A stretch of DNA of 34,782 nt, taken from the NCBI GenBank assembly GCA_002224055.1, contig AZLU01000324.1, positions 1 to 34,782 of the forward strand, written 5' to 3'. The translations under genes and the position numbers were made by a program. Position 1 is the stretch's first letter, and each line of letters opens with the position of its first letter. The notes below the pieces were generated by a model, which saw nothing but the letters and a program-made list of their open reading frames with translations, was not told the origin of the DNA and did no database searches. The DNA comes from Pezizomycotina sp. ARF18. Taxonomy: Eukaryota > Ascomycota. This document shows positions 12,064-22,367 of the stretch, piece after piece.

Positions 12064-14552
12064 GTTGAAACAACGCGCATCGCGCCGCGATATAGCAAGT
12101 GAGAGAAAGCGTTTCGGTTTCGGAGAATCTAAACAAGAGGCCTATTAACCTAGATTTTTGCGAAAACGGGCTTCTCAAAAGCGAAGGTGTTTAAATCTCA
12201 GGTTTTGCTTCATGGTTAAGGTGCTTATCAGGTACCATTTTAACGCCTTCCAGAGCGTGGGCGGACTGACACGAAATGGCACGCGACGCCGCATTAATAC
12301 AAAACGGTTTGGAATTGGAGGAAACATTGCTAAAATAGCAAGAGGAGGCCATATGATGAGGTCACAGAAAGTTGGCTTCTTTACTTGTAACTTGTAAGGG
12401 ATAAAGAAGAATGTCAAGAGGTACGGACCTCGAATCATTGGAAGAACACATACTGCTAAAGGCTCAATGCCAAGATGATAGTCTTCGAGCTCCTCATTAT
12501 CCTCATCCATTCCTCGTCGTCACCCGTTATCTTCCGGAATTCCGTTGGAAAAAAAATATAACAAGAAACCAAATAGGTTTTGATAAGATGCAAATTTCTC
12601 CGGCAGATTGGCAATTCATCCGGGATTGATGTAAGCCTATCAGACGGGGCATGCTACTCCTCACGGTGTGCATCGTCCTGCATGTTTATTGCACAGATAT
12701 GGAAATAGGGTCGATAACGCGATTCCCGAGAAACAATTTTCTAGAAGGAAAAAACGTTTTCGAAAAAGATCACCAACCACCACACCCTCAGTTAAATTGT
12801 GGGTCCCTCAATATTTTTCGCCAATAAACTTGCTCAAAGGAAAATGTGCGCAAACTATAACAATAACACAAAAAAGATCTCAACAAGTGAAAATTTCTCC
12901 TCATTTTCCACACTGTGTGCCGCAGGAAAAAGAAAAGAAAAAAAAAAAAAGAAAAAAGAAAAAAAAAAAAAGAGCGCGCCAAGGTTAGCTTTTCATCAAA
13001 AGAAAGAAAAGGACCGAATGGTTCCAACCAATCCGATCCAACCCTTTTCCCCTTCTCTTCTGCTGGAGTGTGGAAGTCTGAGTGCTGGTAGCTGTCAAAA
13101 GCACCATGAAATTTGGCGGAGGGGTTACTGCTTGCACTGGACTTTCCCCTTCGAGTCGCCCACCGAATCGGAATCATCGGAGCAGGGGAAGGTTAATAAT
13201 GAACCTTTCCCATCGTGAGGTTCTCCATCCCCTTTTGAGAGTAGAGGAAAGATTTGGAAAGGAACAGAATTCGAAACTTGAGAATTAACGAGAGCTGCCT
13301 TCCCACAGCACTTTCCCCTCGCCCTACGACTTACTTCTTCAAGGGGAAACTGCCTAGGGCAGCTCTTTTTCTTCCCTCGGTCCCTGGCTATAACTCAGCC
13401 TTTCCATGCTCCCTCGTCCTCGTTTTTTCCATGGATTTTTCTTTATCTCACACCAGCCCTGGTCATTTTAACAACACCCTAGCTGATCCTTCGGAGAAAA
13501 TAACCACCAGTGTTTTCCAGTTTTGAAAATAATTCTGGGCGACGCACACGGCGGTCGGAAGCCTGTCGTGGCGAGAGTCTTGGTAATGAAGTGGAGAATT
13601 ATTATTATATTATTAGCGGAGCAAAAGCAGGTTAAAAATGGATAATCCAAGTCGCAATACGCGTAATCGTTTTCTTTTATCTGTTTGAGACTTGGCGAAC
13701 GCAGCGCTCACCTCCTTTTTCACATTGTGCCACCGCATCCCATTTCAATCGAATCAAAATGAATGCCGTGCCTCCGAGATTGATTTACCCTTTCCCTCAT
13801 TCCACCCTTTCATGTCATTTATTAAGTAATGTTATTGTGCGCCGCTGAGCGTATGTAAGTAATACCATGCATGGATTGGGGCTTTTTTTAGGTGCAAGTT
13901 TGAAGAAACTTTAAAAAAGAAATGCATGCTTGAAAAGCAATCGGAATTGGTAGATTGAGAGTCAGAGAAATGGACTTCATAGCCGGGGCTCGTGTTCAGG
14001 TCGTGTGAGACGTTCCAAGAGCCGTGCGTACATATAATACAGCAGCAGCGGGAGCACAAAGTAGAGAAAGGAAATAACGTGCTCTGTGTAAAGAAAGGGG
14101 GCCATCGCCATGACTTTTATTACCCTTTACCCGGTGTTTCCCTGGTTTCTTTTCATTTACTTGTTTCTTCTTGGGAAACAAAAAAACAACGCTCAACGCT
14201 GTATATAGTGATCAATCCGAGACTTATACAGCTGTTAGGAAATTGGAATTGATTGAAGAGAGAGATTGATTGACCTAGACCTGGTAGTACGAAGAGTGAA
14301 CATCAGCAAGCTCGTAGCAAGTCCAATAACTAACCAGTGGGTTTTATCTGCAAAACAACCCGCTGTTCGGCAACTCGTGCCCTCGCTTAAGCAATCTCCT
14401 TTTGAGTCCAGAAAGAACCAAGGAAAAAAAAGAAAAAAGAAAATAAAGAGCGGATTATGAGGAATAAGCAAAGAAAAGAAAACAGATCGTTTCGTTGGGT
14501 GGGAGAAAAATTGGGTGTTTGGGTGGGCCCTTGACCTATAAAGAAAATATCG

Positions 14553-14597
14553 AAAAAAAAAAAAAAAAAAAAATAATAATAATAATAATAAAAAAAA
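14553..14597 (+). repeat. A21 run followed by (TAA)n
   Basis: A21 homopolymer at 14553-14573 leads directly into about six TAA units and another short A run. Low-complexity spacer DNA. Confidence 0.85.
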
Positions 14598-14962
14598 GCA
14601 ATAAAGGGGAACAGAGAGCGAGAGAGGTAGAGAGAGAAGAGCAGAGAGAAGAGAAGAGCATTGAAGGTCAATAGAAAAGCGACTTTTGTCCTCCTCCTCA
14701 CAGTCCTCCCTTTTTCTACCCTCTACTTAGTTCTTGAGCGAAGAGAGATTCTTATTCTTTGATTTCCTTTTAAATCCTTTCGTTTCTTCAATATATTGAT
14801 ACCCTCACTAGCTTCAATCGTTAGAAGGAAGAAGATTCAATATACTCGTCGTTACTCGTTCGTTTCTTTTGGTTATAAAATCAAGAAAGAAGAACGTCAT
14901 TGACAAAGAAGATTCCGGATAGCAAAAGTGTTATATTTTTATTTTTTGGAACTGGGCAAGGC

Positions 14963-15075
14963 AAAAAATATAAAATAAAAAGAATAAAATAAATAAATAA
15001 ATTAAATAAATTATAATAAAAAAATTTTATATTTTTTTTTTATTATTTTATTTATTATTGATTTTATTTTATTAA
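14963..15075. repeat. AT-only imperfect inverted repeat
   Basis: An A-rich arm made of AAAT/AAATA units is followed across AAAAAAATTTTAT by a T-rich arm of TTTAT/TTATT units. The arms can pair imperfectly into a long AT hairpin. It lies about 600-700 bp upstream of the transporter start. It may be simple-sequence drift or an easily unwound DNA element. Confidence 0.6.
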
Positions 15076-15102
15076 GGTAATTATTTTAATTCTTGGGTTT
15101 GT

Positions 15103-15152
15103 CAAGTAGTAGCAGTAGTAGTACCGTAGTAGCAGTAGTAGTGTGTGTGTGC
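15103..15152 (+). repeat. GTA/GCA trinucleotide and GT tract
   Basis: Imperfect trinucleotide units of the GTA and GCA type in two similar blocks, ending in a short GT dinucleotide run. Low-complexity DNA in the putative transporter promoter. Confidence 0.7.
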
Positions 15153-15661
15153 TGGTCCGCTAAGAAAATAGGAGAGGCAAGGAATTTAATAAAATAATAA
15201 TATAAGGGCCCCCCATCTATCTCTCTCGCTCTGCAAAAGCGAAATCACAAATTCCTAAAAATAAAACGACCTCACCAGCAACGACAACGATAAACAAAGA
15301 TCGTTTGCCTTTCCTTCGTTTCTCCTTTTCATTTTGCTTCAATCACGACGTTGCTGGATTCACTCGTTCTTTTCTTGTTTCTTTTTTTTTTTCCGCGGCG
15401 AGTACGTTAAGGTAGGAGCATAAAAGGGTCGACAAGGTGTACCGACAACATTTCGATATAATCCTCTCGTTTTTCGACAAAAATTTTCAAGACATAAGAA
15501 CAACGTCACATCCGTTGTCTCGCTTGGAATAAGAAATAAAGGATATAAATCTCCTCTTTCCGGTAGAATCCGAATACTTCGACCAGGAAAAGAACCAAAA
15601 TATTACCATCTCTCTTCTCTCTCGTTTTTTGAAGAAATATCATGTCGCAGTATCTTCAAGA

Positions 15662-16882
15662 ATGTCAACTCCAGTTCAAGACGATAAGGAACCGACCCTC
15701 TTCTCATTAAATATACCGGCGCCGACCTGAACAGACCGGTACTCCCACACCAACATGAAGGAGGACTCGATAAAGACAAAATATACATGGCTAGCCGTAT
15801 ATTTGCGTTAAATCTTGCTTTAACGCTATATAACAAAGCTGTCATGGGAAGGGTAAGAAGAGGACTGACTTTGAAAAACATTGCAGGCAACGATATTTAT
15901 TGAACTTGTGAAAGCTAATGCGTTCTTTCTACTATAGTTCCCTTCCTTATTTATTAACGGAATACATGCTTTCTGCGGTAGCGTGGGGTGCTTCATCTTC
16001 TACCTCCAGGGATCGTTCACAATGACAAGGCTCACCGACTACGAAAACTTTGTGCTTGTGCTCTTCTCGATGCTTTACACTATCAACATTGCCATCTCGA
16101 ATGTCTCGCTGAACCTCGTCACGATCCCGTTCCACCAGATCGTCCGCGCGACGACGCGTTTTTTCACGGTCATCATCTACGTTATCTGCTACAGGAAGAC
16201 TTACGGTGTCATGACCTACGTTTCGCTGATCCGGTCGTTGCCGGCGTCGGTTTCGCCACGGCTGGTGACTATTACTTTTACCGCGCTGGGTTTTTTCCTG
16301 ACGCTACTTGGCGCCTTCCTCGGGCGATGAAGACGTCGTCACGAAACCGGATCAGACGGGAAGGCTCAAACTTTCGGCTTTCGAGATTTTGCAGAGGATG
16401 TCTCCGCTAGCTTTTGTCCAGACGCTGATCTACGCTTATTTCACGGGCGAGATGTCGCGGGCAGGAAGTACGTTGCGACGGAGATGGACAGCAGACAGGC
16501 GGCTGTTTTGCTCCTGAACGGTGTTATTGCGTTTGCCCTCAACGTTATCAGCTTCACCGCGAACAAGAAGACGGGAGCCCTGACGATGACCGTCGCCGCG
16601 AACGTCAAGCAGATCCTGACAATCATTCTTTCCATTATTTTCTTCCACCTGACCGTTACCTGATGAACGCACTAGGTTTGTTCACTTTTTTTTCCCCCTT
16701 CAAAAATGCGATACACTGTCATTGTAAGAGCATCTCAGCTAACATTCTCTAACTCTAGCATCATGCTCACACTCGTCGGAGGTGCCTGGTACGCAAAGGT
16801 CGAGCTGGAAGCCAAGCAGAAGACCGGAAACATCCGTCTGGAGAAGGACATCGAGTCCCTACGAGTCATCGAAAAATCATAG
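15662..16882 (+). CDS. TPT/DUF250 (SLC35-like) nucleotide-sugar or phosphate-sugar transporter, frameshifted
   Basis: A ten-helix drug/metabolite-superfamily transporter, expected in the Golgi or ER membrane exchanging a nucleotide sugar or sugar phosphate; the substrate cannot be told from sequence. Visible family text: ALNLALTLYNKAVMG at the end of exon 1, then FPSLFINGIHAFCGSVG, TINIAISNVSLNLVTIPFHQ, AGVGFATAGDYYFY, LKLSAFEILQRMSPLAFVQ, NGVIAFALNVISF, LTMTVAANVKQI and LTLVGGAWYAKVELEAKQ. Introns: 15853-15937 (GTAAGA/TAG) and about 16676-16758 (GTTTGT/TAG). Single-base frameshifts lie near 15808, 16232, 16290, 16325, 16342, 16467 and 16660; several are repaired by one extra base in a C or T run. 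Spliced length is about 350 residues, normal for the family. The start at 15662 is the best of two ATGs (the other at 15642 is in a frame that stops quickly), but the N-terminus is uncertain. Confidence 0.87.
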
Positions 16883-18396
16883 GAAATTTTTACTTTGCTC
16901 TTTTCACCAAGACGGCGCTTGAGTTCTCTGTTTTACTTTCTTTTTCTTTTCCTTGTCTTCGTGATTTTTTCCAACTTTTGTACATTCTGGGAACCCATAA
17001 CGACTCAAAAACTACATCAGGCATTTAAATTCGGAGTACTATAGCAACATACCTGCTCTTTTTCCTTTTATTTATCTTCTTTTGTATTTTTCATTTTTTT
17101 TTCATAAAGGCTTGGTTATATTCATATATCATCATCAGGTTAGTATTCGCATTTTCTCTTTCGAATGTATATATTCACAAAATTTATTTTATATTTATTT
17201 CTTTTACTATACAGTATTCAAAAAAAAAAAAAAAATTGCCAAAAATCTTGTTTCTTCTCGTTCTCTCCCTCTCTGTATCTTGCAGATATCTCATTAAAGA
17301 AAACAAAAACAACAACCGCTTTTGATACGAATGCCCAGCCGATCTGCATTCTCTTAGATTATTTTTCTTCTTGCATTCTCCTTGTCTTGCTCTAAATTTT
17401 TTCTTTCTTTTGTCGCCAAGATACCCACTTGCATCGCTTCCTTCTCCCAAATTGTACAGAAATCTCACATACGTTTTTTATTTTCATTTTTTATTTTATT
17501 ATATTTTTATATTATTGCCTTCAATTATTGTAAAAAAAAAAAATACCAAAAAAATAATCACTGGCATATTTGACATCTCCAAAAGCAAAGCCTCTTCTTT
17601 TTTACTCATCCCCAAGCAATCGTATTGTCGGTCTGTGCGTTTCGTTCCAATAAACGTTAGTGACGATGGATTGGATGGCAAAATATGCATCCTACCATTC
17701 CTTGGGTTTTTGTGGGCTGTACCAACGAGACATACAGCGGACCGGATGAACGGCTTTTGGAATTTTCCTACCTCTGCATTTTTGCACATGCAAGTGTTTC
17801 TATTATATCTCTGCCACAAGGCGATTCGACTATTCGACTATACTAACTATTTCGCCCTACTCGATTTCTGGCGAAGGTTATAGCTCATTCTTGTTTAGAG
17901 CAAACGTTTAGGCGATGAACTGACTTTGGAAACTAATCGCAGAAAGGCTTCATTCAATATCTAACTTTGATAGCGAAGAGAAAAAAGGCCCGAAATTGAT
18001 ATATTCACGGAAAAACCGTCGTCATTCGGATCATGCGAGTAATTTAAATACCGGGGATTTAAATTTTTTTCCCCCCCCTTCTGGCAAGAGATGGTCTTAC
18101 CGCAGAACAATTCAATTCGCGAAGGGATTTATAGCTTAAGTTGAAAGTGAATGAATACTCACTTTCTTACGTTTATACCGCAAATATCAAACTTCGTGAA
18201 GAACAGAATTTTTAAAATAGTCATTTACACCTATTGACCGTGGTTTTCTTTCTCACAAACCTAACTCGACACTATATAAAAAAAAAAAGAAGGCTTTTAA
18301 TCCTGTCAGAGCCGAACGGCTGGAATAAAAAAATAAAAAAAAATAAAGAGCTAGACTCCCTGGTTCACAGCGTTACATTCGCAAGCGACCGCCTCA
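16883..18396. other. T-rich spacer downstream of the transporter
   Basis: Pyrimidine-rich DNA with several A and T runs (for example A15 at about 17221-17235). The 170-codon frame at 17371-17883 is made of F/L/Y/I/K-rich low-complexity translation with no family match and is not counted as a gene. The first part is probably the 3' untranslated region of the transporter. Confidence 0.45.
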
Positions 18397-18525
18397 CCCA
18401 CGATCTCTTTTGCAACCCCACCCTGGTCCTTGCTTCAGCTTACCCATCTTTCCCTTCGTTTAGGTAATTTATCTATTCCTTTTTTTTTTTTTTTTAGCTA
18501 GGACGGCAATAACCGAGATCGTGGG
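18397..18525. repeat. MITE-like element, copy 1
   Basis: About 129 bp bounded by perfect 11-bp inverted repeats, CCCACGATCTC at 18397-18407 and GAGATCGTGGG at 18515-18525. It has a T-rich interior with a T18 run. A 26-bp stretch at its right end (18505-18530) recurs exactly at 20012-20037. Size and structure fit a small non-autonomous inverted-repeat element; no target-site duplication was confirmed. Confidence 0.55.
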
Positions 18526-18530
18526 TTTCA

Positions 18531-19243
18531 GATAGTGGTCGTTATTTGCTTACTTGGCCTTCAGTTTTTTTTTTTTTTTTTTTTTTAGGACTGGGACTGC
18601 TTTCAAGACGTATAAAGAAGAGACGCTCAGGGCAAGACAAACACCGCGAAAGACGTTCAACGTTCGAGGTTTGCGAATATCAATTGTCAAATTTTCAAAA
18701 TATCTATCAAAAGGGTTGCCTTTCTTGAGAAGATGCCGGCCTTTCCGTCAGATTCTCGGGGCTGGAAACACTCTGCTGTAAGCCTGAACCCTACCTAGCC
18801 CGCAAGGAAAAAGAAAAAAAAAAAAAAAGATGTCTGGCTGAGGCTCTGACAAGAACTTGACACTTCCTTTATGCCAGGGATACTTTGTTCAAGCGCTGCG
18901 TTGGAAATTGCCCATTGCAAAACAATGCGGGGAAAAAAAAATGGGTATTATTATGCATGAAATAGCAGGTAGAAAAATAATGGATAAGGCCGACCCGACC
19001 GTTAAGGGCAAAAAAGCGAAAGACTTTGATATATTTTTCTTTATTTTATTTTATTTATTTTATTTTATTTGATTTGTATTTTTAATATACAATAGTTGGT
19101 CTTTTCGTTTACGGCTAAGATGGCAATGGTGATCGTTAACCGAGTTCACGACTAGGAGTAGGAAGAAGCTTTGTTCACGATAAACTCCCCGTCATTGTGT
19201 ATCTATTTTTATTCCTTTAACTCTTTGACGATCCCCAGTAAAA
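18531..19243. other. Spacer between repeats
   Basis: No gene seen. Contains a T20 run near 18565-18585, an A16 run near 18814 and a TTTTA-rich tract at about 19030-19075. A degenerate resemblance to the MITE-like right end occurs around 19110-19150. Confidence 0.4.
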
Positions 19244-19622
19244 GTAGAGACACGGGACGCGCGTCCACCCTTTAAGCACCCCAGCAATTTATCGCATTCG
19301 CTAACCCTTGGAAGAAATAAGCTTACAGTACGTGTTTCGAAAAACTGAAGCGGGTAGGCTGTGACAATCCTTCTCTTGCCGGATTCCGAAGAATAGTGGG
19401 AAGTGAATTGCCTTATTACGCGTTACGGTGTCAAGGGTTAATTGCATCCGAGAAGTTTTGTTGCTGCGGTTCGTGATGACGATTCAGAGATTATTTTCTC
19501 TCAAAATGGCCTGTATTTGACAATAAAATATCCCATTCGCTCACGGAGTTCGGAACAGGATTTCTCGAATTCAAGCTTTTTTCTTCTTCACCCTCGTTTC
19601 TTGCCGTAGAGTGTAGTAGATC
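19244..19622 (+). repeat. Diverged ~375-bp direct repeat, copy A
   Basis: Shares ordered blocks with 21889-22262 in the same orientation: GTAGAGACA then GGACGCGCGTCCACCCT, TATCGCATTCGCT-ACCCTTG, CGCGTTA...CAAGGGT-AAT-GC, GCTGCGGTTCG, TAGCCTGTAT-like, CGCTC-CGGAG and TTGCCGTAG...TAGATC. Total lengths are nearly equal (379 and 374). It flanks the PD-(D/E)XK-like gene on its 5' side. Confidence 0.65.
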
Positions 19623-19629
19623 GGTGTTA

Positions 19630-19647
19630 TCGAGTCTCGAGACTCGA
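19630..19647. repeat. 18-bp perfect palindrome
   Basis: TCGAGTCTCGAGACTCGA is identical on both strands. It sits 7 bp beyond the end of repeat copy A. It may be a remnant of an element terminus or a dimeric protein binding site. Confidence 0.6.
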
Positions 19648-19921
19648 GAGTAAGCAGAAGGTAACCGCGCCGTTTCAAGCAAGAAATAATATAAACGCCC
19701 GTTTTTTCTAAACACAGGTCAAACAAATTCTATAGTTCGCGAAGGGCATGATGGTGATCGCTTAAGCACGGGCGTAACGCCGTATGCATAGTTTGGAAAT
19801 AAATTAAGGTTGAAGTGTAAAGCCAGCCAAAATTATAAATTTTAACAACTTATCGACGGAAAATGGATGGAAATAGATGAAAATTGGCTTTCGATATATA
19901 CTAGCTTCGTACGGTAGCTGG

Positions 19922-20030
19922 CACGATCTTTACCCTGGGTCTTTCTTTGCTTTCAGTTTACCCATTTACTTTTTTTTATATAAATGACATATATATTTTC
20001 TTCCCTAGAGGGGCAATAACCGAGATCGTG
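19922..20030. repeat. MITE-like element, copy 2
   Basis: About 109 bp with shorter inverted ends (CACGATCT at 19922-19929 and AGATCGTG at 20023-20030). Interior text (TACCCTGG..., TTTCAGTTTACCCAT) aligns with copy 1 at 18397-18525, and the right end shares an exact 26-bp block at 20012-20037. Same orientation as copy 1, 1.5 kb away. Confidence 0.5.
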
Positions 20031-20309
20031 GGTTTCAAGATTTCATTGGGCTGGCGAGTAGTCGGATGATTAAAACTCCAAACTCCTAAGAAGTATTATC
20101 TATATATATACATCAAGAAATTTAATTCAGGTTACCTGGCTTGTTCTTTCTTATACCTCAATAATTTTGTTTCGGGGGTGGGAAAAGCTTAAAATAATGG
20201 GGTGGGTGTTTTTTTCCTCTCCCCTTTTTTATTGCCCTCTGTTACACAGATCATCCATCTAAAGGTGACCTTGTTTGTGTTTTTTTACGATAAACAGGGA
20301 AAAAGAACC

Positions 20310-21805
20310 ATGTCGCGCACTTAGGTCCCCGTAGATCAAGTGATGGCCAAGTTGATTGCTCTGAAAAATATTCATGTCCAGAACGGAGGAGGGGATGAAG
20401 ATCCCGTTGGGGAGCAGCTCTCCGAGCTGGTAATAGATCTCTCCAAGAAGCCTCTATATCGCGCTGCTGGAGACCTAAAGCTCGCCGAGGTCAAAACCCT
20501 TTTCACCCCTAACTTTGATCTCTCAGAATTTTCCGATGTTTGGTATGGATTAGAGGGTTCGCCTAGTGATGGAATATGGGAGAGTAAAAGGGGGATTGCT
20601 ATCCTTTCAGATGCATGTTTCGGTGAGTTCCGACTTTCTTTCTAGTGTTCCGTTCCTTTCCAAGTTCTAACCTAAGGTGCTATAGAGAAGACGCTTAGTT
20701 CCTTCGAGGACGGGGTTTGCTTTAGAGGAGAAGGAGCCGCAAGGTTCATTATCGATGTGTTCCTTATACGCGCGCGAGCGCTAGTGAAGGAATCTCTTGC
20801 ACACTCGCGCGGGCATAGTTGGGCGGGTTCATCAACGCGACCTTCTACGCTGTGTCGTCATCGGCTTCGGCACCGGTGCCGGCAAATGAAGAGTCTACAC
20901 CCTCGTCCACCCTACAACATCGCCTTCGCTAGCCTCCTCCTCCTCCTCCTCCTCCTCCTCCTCACAAAGTGCGAAGCGACTCACTTGGCCATTGGACCAT
21001 ACCTCTCCGCTCTCACTAACGACGGCGTCTTCGGCACCAACCCCTCGACCGATAGGATCTTTGTCAGGGAAACCTCCTGCGCTTCCAACTTTGTCAAGAA
21101 CAGCCACAACGACACGTTTTATAAGGAGTACGTCATCCGCAATAGCTTCATCGTCGAGAGAGTCTCCTAGGATCTCGGCATCCACACCAAGCACATACCC
21201 AACGATACCATCCCCGACATCTGAGTATAAGCTCGGACTTTGGATCGAGTTCCCTTTGGAGTTCTCATTCGAGGATGCTAAGGTAGAAATATTCGGTAAA
21301 GCAGACTATTTATTTGGGTATGCTAATATAAACGATCCGGCGGGAAAACCTTCGCCTGACGCCTTCGTTGTGGTGGTCGAAGCTAAATCGAATATATATC
21401 ACGCAACGGACGCCATACCTCAGGTCCTTACTTACATGTCCATTATCGGGTCCCGTCGAAAGGCTGCCGGGAAAGTAAACCAAACGATATTCGGAATCTG
21501 TTCAACTGGACCAGAATTTCTTTTTTTGAGGCTAGATAATTGGAAAAAATGTCACGAGATCGCAAATATACCTCACCAGAAGTGTTAAACACAGAGAAGA
21601 AATTTTATGGTTCTTATCCCAAATACTCCATGTGGCGGCGTGTTCATCCCCATCGTCAACACTCCACTCGTCGCCGAGCTCAGCGCAGAAAGTCGTTGAC
21701 CAGTTCACAGACGTCAATGCCGCGAAGAGGTTCGATTACGGATTGGGATTTGATATATACTCAATAGGGTCGGACGATGAAGACGTTATGAATATCGATA
21801 ACTGA
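20310..21805 (+). CDS. PD-(D/E)XK nuclease-like fungal protein, broken
   Basis: Exon 1 runs 20310-20622. The intron at 20623-20685 (63 bp, GTGAGT/TAG, TTCTAAC branch point) is well formed, and exon 2 continues to TGA at 21803-21805. The N-terminal part (VMAKLIALKNIHVQNGGGDE...) has no match that I recognise. A Ser/Pro/Thr-rich linker follows, with a (CCT)10 tract giving about ten serines. The C-terminal domain shows the PD-(D/E)XK pattern: Asp in GKADY (21304-21306), Glu and Lys in VVVEAKS (21379-21381 and 21385-21387), then Gln in AIPQVLTYM (21421-21423). A helical region (GEGAARFIIDVFLI) may carry the first acidic residue. The end, IYSIGSDDEDVMNIDN, is acidic. Damage: in-frame TAG at 20322-20324 (codon 5; the next ATG is 20343) and frameshifts near 20810, 20925 and 21545. 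Flanked by direct repeats A and B. Function unknown; the nuclease fold is inferred from motif spacing only. Confidence 0.6.
20933..20962 (+). repeat. (CCT)10 coding microsatellite
   Basis: Perfect trinucleotide run inside the nuclease-like gene. In the frame continuous with the C-terminal domain it encodes serine; in the opposite strand it would give glutamate. A likely site of length change. Confidence 0.8.
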
Positions 21806-21888
21806 AGGGGAAGGGTTCCTTTTTTTGTTCTCTTTTTACTTCTAGAAAGCAAGGTACGTAACCCAACACCCCTCCGTCCTAAGCGGGA

Positions 21889-22262
21889 GTAGAGACAGGA
21901 CGCGCGTCCACCCTGGTAGTATCGCATTCGCTGACCCTTGAAAGAAAAGGGGCGTAGTTTCGGAGCAAATTGAATGCCGCCTTCGAAAACGATATCAGCT
22001 ATTTCCTCACTTGCTCGATTTTGTCCATCTAAAACGGTGAGCTGTGACACCGAAGGATGTGGTGTTGCTATTGTTTATCTCATTTCTTTGTCACGCGTTA
22101 TGCCCGCCAAGGGTCAATCGCTGCGGTTCGGTAGTGAAATCCTGAGATATTTCTTTCTTTATATTCTTTTCAAGGGATAGTCGAAACCTCAAAGTAGCCT
22201 GTATATACTTTTTGAATTCCCCGCTCGCGGAGCTTCCTCGACGTTTGTTGCCGTAGTAGATC
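21889..22262 (+). repeat. Diverged ~375-bp direct repeat, copy B
   Basis: Partner of 19244-19622 in the same orientation, on the 3' side of the nuclease-like gene. Both copies contain the 12-bp palindrome GGACGCGCGTCC (19255-19266 and 21898-21909). The pair could be ancient LTRs, two non-autonomous elements, or a segmental duplication. TG...CA ends and a primer-binding site were not seen. Confidence 0.65.
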
Positions 22263-22367
22263 CGAGAGCAGAAACAGCGAAACTCAAGTTCCAAAATATA
22301 ATCAAAAAAAAAAAATAATAAAGATAAAAATAAAGCAAAATACTATTAACGTCTCGATATTAAAAAT

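Larger units (their letters stand above)
11400..15640. other. Long spacer upstream of the transporter gene
   Basis: Composition shifts near 11.4 kb: G-rich stretches return and TpA falls. No recognisable gene is present. The 146-codon frame at 11485-11925 has no convincing homology. The rest holds A21 (12043-12063), an interrupted A/G-rich tract (about 12930-12973), A21 followed by a TAA repeat (14553-14597), an AT inverted repeat (about 14963-15075) and a GTA/GCA trinucleotide tract. The pyrimidine-rich 14.7-15.6 kb part probably includes the promoter and 5' leader of the downstream transporter. Confidence 0.45.

Noticed and set aside
12788-13177. 129-codon minus-strand frame and its plus-strand partners
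   Set aside because: Built around a poly-Phe or poly-Lys stretch from the interrupted A/G tract; no recognisable domain.
14387-14701. 104-codon minus-strand frame with poly-Tyr/Phe
   Set aside because: Translation of the A21-(TAA)n repeat; not a gene.
17371-17883. 170-codon plus-strand frame
   Set aside because: Low-complexity F/L/Y/I/K-rich translation of T-rich DNA, no family match, no splice context; likely a chance frame downstream of the transporter.
18505-18530. tRNA-like T-arm (GTGGGTTTCA) at the MITE-like right end
   Set aside because: No matching anticodon or acceptor stems on either strand; the segment is explained by the inverted-repeat element.
20895-21194. 99-codon minus-strand frame with a glutamate run
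   Set aside because: Antisense shadow of the serine-rich linker of the nuclease-like gene.
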